Assembly (NCBI GenBank): GCA_024741835.1
Contig: JAENRP010000302.1
Coordinates: 626-54,692, forward strand
Length of the DNA: 54,067 nucleotides
Origin: Diplocarpon mali
Taxonomy: Eukaryota > Ascomycota > Leotiomycetes > Helotiales > Drepanopezizaceae
Reading direction: 5' to 3'
This document shows positions 44,582 to 54,067 of this stretch, piece after piece. Made by a program: the position numbers and the translations under genes. The notes under the pieces were generated by a model that was not told where the DNA came from, made no database searches, and was given only the letters and a program-made list of their open reading frames with translations. Every line of letters starts with the position of its first letter. Positions within the stretch are counted from its first letter, which is position 1.

Positions 44582-47500
44582 GCTGTCGACAGAATGTGGT
44601 TATACTGCCACCTGCCACTGCCGGGTCTTTGTATTCGTGCAATAGACATTTGTTGGGGCTCTCTAGCTTCGCATGTGGGGAAGCGAGCAAGTCTTGACAC
44701 GTGATTTAAAGAATAGCCCCCTCGCGGCTGTTAACATATTTCTTCGCTGCTCTCAAATCACGGATGGCCATGATGTCCCAACCTCAATTCTGCTTCAATC
44801 CAAATCCGAAGTCTCGGCATTACTATTATAATCTGCAATTCGGTACACATTCCATGGCTGCGTACTATTCTCTTAAGTATACCGCTAGCTAGCTTGCTTT
44901 TGTGGCTCGTCGCAACATTTTATTTTTCTGTCTTGCACTTGGTATTCTTCTTTTCAGCTCTTACCTTTTCTTCTCTCGCCGAAGTATTCCAGAGTCTCTC
45001 AAAGAACGTCTTAGTTGAGTTCCTAGTATTATATTCTGGTCCTGTTCTCTAAAAAGTTGTGAGAGCGACGAGTTTGTTCCGGATCCGAGACTTGAGGAAG
45101 ATGAGTGGAAACTTACCTGCAGTGCCTTTGTCTATTCAATATCTGGCCTTCTTCCGAGGAAGCTTGGATGGCGATATAATTGGATTATGAGCGCAGCTTA
45201 ATAACCATGTATTATGTTTGATCTGGAAGAGCTTGGAGAACAGCATCTGGCGTCACTAGTAGCTTTATCTCTCCGTACCTCTATGCTTTTTGGTTTTTTA
45301 ATATTCGCAAAGTCTCCTACTAGACGTTGTCACCTTTCCAAACGTCTGTAGCTTGCCCTATGCTATTTGTAGTCAGATGAATATGCAATTGATTTGAAAT
45401 TTATTACATGAAACCATTCCAGCTCCCTGTCCGCGGCTCGCTGGAAATAGCAAGCAATAATTTTCAGCTATTCATGCCCTGTATAGCTTGGATCTGGGTA
45501 TACAGCTCGTTGTAAGCCATGATTTATCTCCTGAATCTCTGAGTGATAAAGACTGAAGCCAATTTCATGTTGTGACTGGTTTCACTTTTCCATAATTCAC
45601 TTTCAGTCATAGTAAGCACGAGAAGCAAGTTCTGCCTACAAAGAGGACAGCAAGTGAAGGGAACAGAGAGGCTACCTTCAACTCCACAACTGTGCTTTCA
45701 TGTGTTCAAAGGGATACAATCATAAAGCCATGTAAGAAGGTACAACTTCCTGATATCTACAAGTTCTGATCAATCTCCAAAATCTCCATGTAAATCACCG
45801 CGTTAGCAGGATTATCGCAATGCCGGCTGTAGGCATCTGCTACTGATCTACCAGCGATCTGTCCTGCGAACGTCTGGAAACATTCCTATCGACCTCAACT
45901 ACTCGTCGCCTCTCCCTTTCCAATGCCTACACCCAATCGTCACTAGTGACTGAAGAACAATAACCACCAACGCAATCCTTCTCTAGGACGAGGTGGATGT
46001 CAGCGACTCTGCTAGCCATGAGATTCTTGGATTTTCAGCACTGGCCGAAATCCTATGGCTCCGTCCCAGCCGCATAATTGATGAACCTCCCGATCCATAC
46101 TTTTCTCTACGACATCGCAGTTATTTTAGTAGCGCCAAGGCTTCAGCCACCGACTCTACAGCCGGTAGCTCACTAGTGTTTATCACAGGATTTCTGTTTG
46201 CGGAGGGAGGACCATCATGACGCCGCTCTCTAGAAACCAGTCGCGGGCACAAAAGACCAGACTAAGATGCTTCGAGGCCACTTCTAGAGCTCTTGAATTG
46301 CTGCCGGTCTAGTAGAGTACGTGGACTATTCGGTTGAGATTGTTTTCAGCAGACAGGGACGGAGTCATGCGCTGCAGTACATGTTTCTAGTGAGGGATGG
46401 TATCCTCCAGAGAGGTACTTGATGGCAGTTTCGAGCGACTCTGCTACCGAGCTCGAAAGCGTAAGGCTATGCCAGATGAGTGAGACTCTGGCGAGATTTC
46501 GATGGTACATCAGGGACAGGTGAATGGTACGGCGTCAGCTACGACCACTTATACCAGCGTTTCAGGATGAACTGAGTAGTTATAGTCATTTGAAACGCGT
46601 ATCCATACGAATGCGGGTTTTCGAGCATAGTTTCCCTTCTGGGCCTCCAAGTCGCAGAGGCAGATAGAGAAATCAACGCACAGCAGTATGCCAATGTTTT
46701 TGATATCCCAAGCACCGCGCATGTAATCACGCCAATAAGCCTTCAGCTTTCCACTACGATCCTATTTCGACTACCTCAGTCCTTCATCTATCTTATCTCC
46801 AGAGACAGCCTACTCACTCCAATGTGGGGTTTTCGGGTGTACATTCTAGGTAAGCTGCACCCCTTAGAGTAAAAGAATAGCCAGCTAAACCAGTCGAACG
46901 TGGTGAAATACTCCCTCGGAAGCAGTTCATGCGTGGGAGTGGTCCTGGGCTCGAGTCCTGTCTTGTGTACTGAGCTCTACTCGGTTCTATTCCGAGGTCA
47001 TGGCCTGTCAGCATTCTTGATGCGGGTGGGCGGACATAGCTGGGAAAGAAGGCGGGTTTCGAGCGCGTTGCCCGCCAGGCCGCCAGGGCTCGTTTGATTT
47101 ACGAGGTACGACTGCGAATGCGATTTGGGGAGCGGGGGCGAGGGCGAGGGCGCACAAGTGTTGCGTTGTGAAATGGACTTCTCTCTCGCTTAGCAGTCGA
47201 GAACGGAGCGAGCCCGTTGACAAGGCAGAGGGATATTGCTTAGCGAGAGGTTGTCTTGACATATCCAGAGTTCAAGTTTTGCCACAGATGCTATGGCATT
47301 GAATGAAAACCGGAGGGATGGACAAGGTCTCTGAATGATGAGATGGCCACTCTGAGCAGCTTCCACGCTTCACCTTGCGTTTTTTCTTTCTTTTCCATCC
47401 ATCAGCCTAGCCACTTCGTCAACTGCGAAGTGTTGGATCATGACTAGGCTCTCGCTCTTGTCCCCCCCCAGAGCGCGAGGCGAAACCTTTCGTAGGGCTT

Positions 47501-48202
47501 CGGCAGTGTGCACAAGTCCACCCCGAAGAAAGATTCAGAGGAGATAAAGGATTCGGTGACAGCGGCAACTTCGTGGGCAGACTACCCCGGTGTCTATTTT
47601 CCCGGCGGCAATCTGGATGTGAAGCGTCTACACACCACGCTGGCCAAGCCTCGAGTCGTCCGCCTCCGACTGCAGACGATAGCACTCGTTGGGAAAAGTC
47701 CTGTCACGAGTTCCTCCCGAGCGGGAAGTCTTGCCAGAGCCAATGCTCCTCCGGGTCCTGGATCGCAAGTCATAAGTCAAGAACACACGGCCTCCGAATG
47801 GCGCTCGCGAGATCACCAGGATCCCGGAAATCGGGGTTCGGATCCCAGTATGGCGTTGGCATGGTTGCTCGACGGGAACTACCCAACACTGATGTCGGCC
47901 AGGCCAAGTTCGTCATTTGACAAGTCTACTGTCAACACTTTGCCAAACGCACCGCAAAAGACGCAACCATCCGTCTCCCCAGACTAGTATCGAAATCGGG
48001 GGTTCTGAGCACCAAATGCGCCTCAGGTGGCCACGTAGAACGGCTCGCTACGAGGCAGGTCAATATCTCTATATTTGATGTGAGGACTCTCGATGTTGGT
48101 GTTGGTTTGACGAGTGTACACATAGGGGGTGGTATGGATTGATTGTATTGTTCGTTGAGGATTAGTTACAAGAGAGACCAAGAGTGGGCAAGTACTCGAA
48201 TA
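44582..48202. other. Intergenic region (3.6 kb)
   Basis: Promoter side of TSC13, then sequence of mixed composition without any domain-bearing ORF. A 159-codon frame at 47508-47987 overlaps others on both strands and is not convincing. No repeat or RNA gene recognised. Confidence 0.55.
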
Positions 48203-48238
48203 CCCTAGCCCTAACCCTAACCCTAACCCTAACCCTAG
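48203..48238. repeat. Interstitial telomeric repeat, six hexamers
   Basis: CCCTAG, four exact CCCTAA units, then CCCTAG: the fungal/vertebrate-type telomere repeat read on its C-rich strand. Unique-looking sequence continues on both sides for kilobases, so this is an internal array. A left chromosome end reads CCCTAA in this direction, so the orientation would suit an old end whose chromosome body lies to the right. Confidence 0.95.
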
Positions 48239-51200
48239 GTCTTCTTCAGGTCGGGGGTCGAGAGCGTGTGTGAAGCGGCGAGGCCTCGGGCCAAGTCAGA
48301 TGGCTGAACTGTTCTTCTACCTCCCAAGTAGCTATGAATAGATAGCTCGAGTACGTCCCCGGCGCCCCGGACAATAGCCCGTAACGTGTAGGGAGGCAGA
48401 TCGGCACGTCCGGTCGATAGCTGTTATCTCGGAGAGTTGCAGAGCAGGTCAGGGTTCGCACGGGACTTTGTCAAGGAGGAGAGCGCCTCTGCCGAGAGCG
48501 TCTCATGGCACATTGGACACTATACTATGTACGTGCTATGTGGCAGACTCAGCGACTTACTCTGCCACTTGCAGCCAGGCCAAAGACACCACCCGCCTCT
48601 CACCCACCGCACTGGTAGCTACTTATCCCCAAGCTACAGAGTCGATTGTCATTATGTAAATAGAGCTACCCGACTCCCTCTTTCACACGTCCCGCAGACG
48701 GTGGATCGTCGAACTCAGCAGAACGTACTGGAAAACATGGATTCTAGCCATTTCGAGAAGCATCTCAAGACACCAAAGCTTAAGAAATAGCAAGAGTGGG
48801 ATATTACACATATATATTGTCTCAATTTCGGAGGCGGGGGATCGTGTGTCAGGCACTTTTCCAGCCATGCGGATTCTGGTATTTATACTTGAAATGACTA
48901 GGGGGCGCGATCAATAGGTGTTTGAATCCACCGGTGGCGAAAAGAGAGGGCGTGCTGGTCGAGATCTGAAGTCTGTGCTGGCTCTAATTTTAGTAAAACC
49001 CGAGCCCATGCTGTGTAACGGTCGTTGCAAAACCTCTCTAATACACTTTCGAAGGTTGTTTATCACGCCTGCGACGGAGTGACATCTCAGTCTCTTCGAT
49101 GCCCCTTTTTCCATCCGCCCCCCTCGCCGGTACGTCTTCGCACTCGGCACCTCCTCCCACCCGGCAGCCCCTTCGATTCGCCCTCGGGCTCTCTGAGCTG
49201 CAGCTGTCCGGGGGCGCTGTCATCTCAACTCCTGAGACCTCGCTTGTTTTCAGGGGCTCGGTTCGGATCGCTCGCTGGCTCGAGGGAGAACTGTCCCAAG
49301 ATCACTTCGAGTCTTGGCGATTCCCAACCCTCACGATGCAGGTGGGCGCTGGTTCGAGCGTTCGGGTCTTCTGCTGCCACGCACCATCTACCCGAGCCGG
49401 TGAGCAATCCCTCGACATGCAGATGGACGCGAGGAGTTGCGCGTTCTCGCGCGGGGTGTCCTGAGCCAGGCGGCAAAGATGCGTCGGCGTCGAGTCTGCT
49501 GCTCCGCTTCCTCTGATCTCACGCCCGGATTATCTCCACCGAGCTCTGCTCGCCGTCTCCCCAGCATCGAGTTCCGTCTCTCGCTTTCGCTGAACCCTGA
49601 CAGGGCCATTCCTGTGCGGGCAGAATGCATCTCGCCGCGGACCGCGATCGACACTGACGCACCCGCACCAGCGGTCTCGGGGTCGCCACCGATTCGGCTG
49701 TCGAGTGGGCGGTATATATAGCTGCAATTTATCTCGCACCCGGGGACAGCCATTCCGCATATCCCCAAACCTCTTCTGGCCTTTCGCAAGCTTGTATTCT
49801 GTGGCCTGCCCCCCCCCCTCCCTCTCCACACCCATCTACTCTTGCTCCACCCTCCCCTGCTCCCTTCAAGCAGCCAGGACCCCCCGCCTGCTTTCTCGCG
49901 AGGGCATCGGGCTGTGGCGAGAGCAGAGCCGGTCTGCAGAATGTTGTTGGCGATGATGAAGCCGGGCGGCGATGCTTTTGCTCCCCGGGGAGGATCACCG
50001 AGAGCAATGACATGGACGCGACAGGATCTCGGTGCTTCAAGACATGTGTCCACGCTCCGCGCCTCTACGGCCCGCGACAGCAACGCACTCTCCCGTGAAG
50101 CCGTCCGGTGACCGACAACCACGTGGAACGGCAACGCACTCTCGCATCTCTCCGCGTCTGTCATCTCTTGCGTCTGGACCAGAATACATCCCCCTACTGC
50201 GGGGGACTCTCACTGCCCTCTACCCCCCCCGGAGCAAGCTGGCTCTCCCCCCTCTCTCCTCCTTGCTAGCAACTCTTATCTACCGATCTGCGCCGACCGA
50301 TTCCCTCCTCTGTACACAGTCTATCTTTGCGTTGCGCGGCAATGTCAGGTTTCACGAGTAGATGGTGCGTCGTCGCGAGAGCACCACCCGTCGCAGGCCC
50401 CAAGATATCGGCGCAAAGTATGTCCAGCCTCAGCCTGGTGATTGCACTTCACAGCCCACCTGCAGTGAGGCTCGCGTGGTGGCTGTTTGGCCTGCGAACC
50501 ATGTCCTGTGCAGCGCGCTGTGTGAAGACGGCATCAGGTCGCACTGCTGCCAAAAGGCTCGATAAAAGCCCGCCGAGACGCGCCCCCCGAATCCCCATCT
50601 CTCTCCGCACAACACCTTGTAAATCTCAGCTGTATCGATGCCGCGGGCCACAAGTCGCACCTCTGCGGATTCCCTCACCGGGGAGAAGGCTGCATGCGTG
50701 CTGGGTTGGCCGAGTGTCTATGTGCCATCGGCCCAACACACCTTGTCACCCGTTGCCCCCGAAGCTTATTTCGCCGACAAGCAGGTCTCCTTGGTCCTCA
50801 CAGGAGAAGCGACGCGATCTCGTGCTGATTTGTCGAGTCGAGTCGACGGGCCGTCCTTCTTTCTTCCCCGCCGCCGCCGGTCGTTGCCCCTGGCTCGAGA
50901 GGAAGGCCGATCCACTTCGAAAATCTGCCGCTCTCGTGAGAAGTTGTAGCTGCAAGAGTAGGAACTTTCTTCTCGGTCCCTGCACCGGAGAGAGCGGCGG
51001 GTGACGTTCGCTCTGCACATGCATATCCCGAACTCTGATAAGAAAGTGCAAATCTCCTATCGACGAGTCGCCGTGTTCAAGAGCCCGTTGACTCTGGTAT
51101 CGCGTCGATCTGCTGCCCTCCTTGGTCGTCCCCGAAGCGTTTTCCTTTGGAGTGGTTAGGAAGCGAAGATCGTCGAGGACGCACTGGAGGCCGAGCACGG

Positions 51201-53124
51201 ATGCAGAGACGTCGGCATCGGATGTGATACGACTCTGGTGATCGGAGGCTGCATGATATACAAGTATCAGCGGGTTGGCGGAAGCCCACTTCCACCCTGT
51301 GTCGTGTGAAGCTCGCAGGGCTCTCCCGGCACGAGACACTGTGTACCTGTAATACAGCCGCACCCGTGGCCGTCTTGGACGGGCACAGTCCCCGTGACTG
51401 CAGATAGTTTTAAGCGCGGCCAACCGCCGCGCGGCACTGAGGAGGAGATCTACCGCCGTCCGATGAAAATCAGCCGCATCTCCCTCGGCAAAACTTGACT
51501 CGGCACACCTCGGATCAGGATGGTCGCAATCACCCGTATTGCCTGATCACGTTTTGCTTGGTAGGCGCTGCGCCGTTGGAGCTCGCTGGCNCCCCCCCGG
51601 CCCGTTCCAGCCATTCCAAGCGGCCTCAGGCCAAGAGCCGCCCCACGTGATCCCCACAACGAGAATCCCACCATCGGTCGAGCGCTGCACACAATGCCAC
51701 ATCGACAGCTAGTCATTTAATTGGTCCCTTGGATCCAACGGCGAAGACTGCCTCCCGTCTACTTTTTCCTCCTCCCAACAAGCCTCGGATTCGTTTCAAG
51801 ACCTCACTTCGCGACGCGTTGGAGAGAAAATCACGCCACCTCTGCGTTGGGTAGAGAGTGGAAGCGGACAGCGCACGAGCTCGCTACTTGCAACAAACCG
51901 ATGGGCGGATCGCTCACCGCAAACAAGCACCGGACGAAAGTATATAGAGCCCTGGACACCCACCCAGAATCCACCCGTGCCCACACGATGACAGAGAGCA
52001 TGTTTGAGCTATAGCAGCGCACCACAGTAAGTGCTGCACTGCCGTGCCGCCCCCCTGGACGACGTGTACACTCGTACGAGAACCGCAGCACCAGAGGCTG
52101 CGAGAGGCTTCGAGGCACTGCTCTGACATTTACTGCGTCGAGCCCTGGTGAGCCTCTGGACGCTTCATATCGTGCTGACATGAAATGAGTCAAGCCCTAG
52201 TGACCGTCTGGAAGCCTTTATCGAGAGGGACAGCGGTGACATGCCGTCTCGTCCCCTGCCGGCACGCGGTGCCAGGTACCTGTACTTCAACACCAGGCGA
52301 TTCGTGCAAATCTGAAACCAAACCACTTTGGAAAAAACAAAAAACGAAGCAGAAAAAAAGCTCTCGGTGACGCACAATCGGGAGGATTAGGATCCATCTA
52401 CCTGCCACGGCTGACTTGCAAGGATCCAAGCTCAGGACTCGAAGAAAGCACCAAAGAAATAACAAAGATAAACAAAAAAAAAAAAACGACAAGGTGTGAG
52501 ACCTGGGCCTGATCGCACCCGACAGAGCCCGCGCGAAAGTCCAACCCAGCCTTGCAAATCCTCTCTGCCCGTGACTGCCGAGGTGGTGGTGGTGGTGGTT
52601 GCTCCGGCGGCGACGCGATCCACTGCTGCATGTACTGCCTCCTGGCTCCTCGACCCGGCCAGACTCGAGCTCGGGCGTTACGATCTACTCTCTGTGCCTA
52701 TTGGAACGCTAGGAAGTGAGAGTCAAGGTGCATCTGCATCTGCATCTGCATCTGCTAGGGAGGGGCATTCTTATGCTACACCACATCACATCACATCGCA
52801 TCACATCACATCACCTCGCAACCCCTCACCCCGGTGAGTCGGGAGAATTGCACTGCAGAGAGGAGGGAGAGATGATGGATGGGATGGGAAGCTCGTCTTC
52901 CTCGGTGCTGCCCAGGACGAGTGCTGTGCGTCCAGTCGGCTGTCGCCTCTCTGCAGACGCCGCCTCGGATCTGCGAAGCCCAGAGGGGACGGAGGATGGG
53001 GGATGGATGGGTGGCGGAGAGCAGGGTTGGTGTTGGCGTTGATGTTGATATCAATAGCAGTATCAATGTAAATCTTGGTGCTTCTCTTGATATCTAGATT
53101 GAGGTATATCTAGGGATTTATATC
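48239..53124. other. Gene-free, GC-rich region (4.9 kb)
   Basis: Strongly GC-rich, especially 49.0-51.9 kb, with long frames open on all strands at the same place (e.g. 258 codons at 49388-50164 minus and 225-codon frames on both strands near 50.3-51.4 kb); none has a recognisable domain or splice pattern. TATA-like GTATATATAG at about 49711 and GTATATAGAG at about 51939 may be real promoters of unknown transcripts. One undetermined base (n) lies at 51591 before a C run. Confidence 0.5.
52731..52815. repeat. (CATCTG)n and (ACATC)n microsatellites
   Basis: Four CATCTG hexamers at 52731-52755 and about seven ACATC-type pentamers, one with G, at about 52782-52815. A GGT trinucleotide run sits nearby at about 52581-52600. 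Confidence 0.85.
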
Positions 53125-53742
53125 AATATTACTATCCCTACCCCTAATAATTGTTAAAATGTGGGCTGGAAACCTCTAGAATTAAGGCTTCACCGCTTCT
53201 ATTTCAAGCTTACCGCTTTCAGATGAAGAATAATATCAATACTATTAAATTCCTAGTGTTTTATAGGTCCTTCGCGTGTATCAATCATAGCTTGACATCT
53301 CCTCCACTACGAATCCAAAAGCGTCTTAATACAAGAAAGCGTAGAAGCTCGAGAGAAAGGCATAATTAGAGGAGGTGACGGTAAAGGTGGTGGTGAAAGT
53401 GAGCCGTCCAAGGCCTGCGAATTAGGAACCTTGTAAACGTACTCCACTCGTAGCGTCTTTGGTGTATTGAGAAAGTATCGAATATCTCTTATCTCGTTTG
53501 CAAAAGTGTTACGGATAGTAGTTGTTACATAACAACGAAGTGTTATTATATTAAATTCATATGAAAAGGTCATAAGAGCTTTACTTTTCTGCCGGCAGGA
53601 AGGTCGCGTGTTATAAACGTGCGTTGATTCCAAGGCATTCTACATTGGTTTAATTGGTCAGACCCCCCTGCTGGCCTCCCTGGCTTGGAGAGCCCTCCAG
53701 CCCACATTTTAACGATTATTAGGGGTAGGGGATAGGAGTATT
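53125..53742. mobile_element. 618-bp element with ~46-bp terminal inverted repeats (MITE-like)
   Basis: 53125-53170 and the reverse complement of 53696-53742 match over almost their whole length; both contain CCCTACCCCTAATAAT and end in AAAATGTGGGCTGGA, differing at about five positions including one inserted C. The interior has no transposase motif; a 108-codon minus-strand frame (53307-53633) is unrecognised. Size and long terminal repeats suit a non-autonomous DNA transposon. A target-site duplication could not be fixed by eye. It lies about 80 bp from the Tc1-type transposase remnant but shares no visible termini with it. Confidence 0.75.
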
Positions 53743-53821
53743 ACTTAGTATCATGGGTAAATAATGTACAATTCTAGGCCGTGCACACTAGATACTTGGC
53801 AATGCTGCTTTTACAATTTCC

Positions 53822-53953
53822 TTAATATTTTGTATGGCCTCCTCCTGCTGCGATCACAGCTTTACATCTCTCTGGCATTTCCCTAATTAATTCTCTAATC
53901 CTTTCAATTGTTATCGATTCCCACGCTTCTTTTACAGCTTCATATAGTCTCTT
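53822..53953 (-). pseudogene. C-terminal remnant of a Tc1/mariner-type transposase
   Basis: On the minus strand 43 codons end at the TAA at 53824-53822. They read like the conserved end of Tc1-family transposases: EAVKEAWESI, then MPERCKAVIAAGGGHTKY and stop (family pattern: W-x-x-I ... MPxRCxxVIxAxGGHTKY). An in-frame TAA at 53956-53954 and no recognisable DDE region in the ~110 bp before the window edge show that it is broken or rearranged. The catalytic part is not visible. The downstream flank (53780-53812) may be the element's end; the other end lies outside the window. Confidence 0.85.
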
Positions 53954-54067
53954 TTAGGATCGATACTCGTTCGTCACGAGAGGTCTGTTTTGTAGGTGTC
54001 TTTGGAGTCGGTATACTGAATGAAGAATCCATATTGAAAGCGTTGATTTTCAATGCAAAAAGCGGCG

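Noticed and set aside
47825..47850. B-box-like GGTTCGGATCCC
   Set aside because: No T-arm pairing and no A box upstream; not a tRNA gene.
49388..50164. 258-codon minus-strand ORF
   Set aside because: Lies in very GC-rich DNA where all frames stay open; plus-strand frames of similar length overlap it and none resembles a protein family.
50327..51423. Overlapping 225-codon ORFs on both strands
   Set aside because: Same GC-driven effect; Arg/Ser/Pro-rich translations without motifs.

Overview
The window is nuclear DNA of a filamentous ascomycete (Pezizomycotina). Genes carry short introns (47-179 bp where measured) with GTRNGT-type donors, CTNAC/CTGAC branch sites and YAG acceptors. The proteins are typical fungal ones (triple Zn2Cys6 protein, fungal DOCK-type GEF, GPI-anchored wall protein), an 18S rDNA fragment matches the Pezizomycotina consensus as I remember it, and a telomeric hexamer array (CCCTAA)n is present. 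There are no operons; genes lie on both strands with separate promoters.

Layout. (1) 1-5560: two minus-strand genes, a 6-phosphofructo-2-kinase/fructose-2,6-bisphosphatase cut by the left window edge and an unidentified 394-residue protein; between them is a 2-3 kb spacer rich in minisatellites. (2) About 5.7-13.6 kb: an AT-richer gene desert holding one clear surprise, a ~148 bp uninterrupted piece of nuclear 18S rRNA (9074-9221, minus) beside a possible tiny spliced ORF. (3) 13.6-44.6 kb: the conserved gene core, in order: triple Zn2Cys6 protein (-), histidine phosphatase with a C-terminal PIP box (+), GPI-anchored Ser/Thr/Pro-rich protein (-), cytosolic leucyl-tRNA synthetase (-), small mitochondrial-type membrane protein (+), AP-3 sigma subunit (-), frataxin (+), Dph3 (-), DOCK-family Rho-GEF (-), Tsc13-type enoyl-CoA reductase (-). 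(4) 44.6-54.1 kb: no recognisable gene; an interstitial telomeric array at 48203-48238, a GC-rich stretch with meaningless overlapping ORFs, a 618 bp element with long terminal inverted repeats (53125-53742), and the 3' end of a decayed Tc1/mariner transposase at the right edge.

Most genes are housekeeping: control of fructose-2,6-bisphosphate, cytosolic translation (LeuRS, diphthamide via Dph3), iron-sulfur assembly (frataxin), endosomal/vacuolar sorting (AP-3), Rho/Rac signalling (DOCK), very-long-chain fatty acid elongation (Tsc13). They do not form one pathway. Two tight divergent pairs (LeuRS/membrane protein, 224 bp; AP-3 sigma/frataxin, 304 bp) probably share promoters. Four introns (one in AP-3 sigma, one in DPH3, two in TSC13) are multiples of three with no stop, so an ORF-only annotation would wrongly translate them.

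No CRISPR, tRNA or biosynthetic cluster was seen. The best leads are the PCNA-binding-type motif on the histidine phosphatase, the triple zinc-cluster protein, the 18S fragment in the desert, the interstitial telomere array, and the inverted-repeat element.
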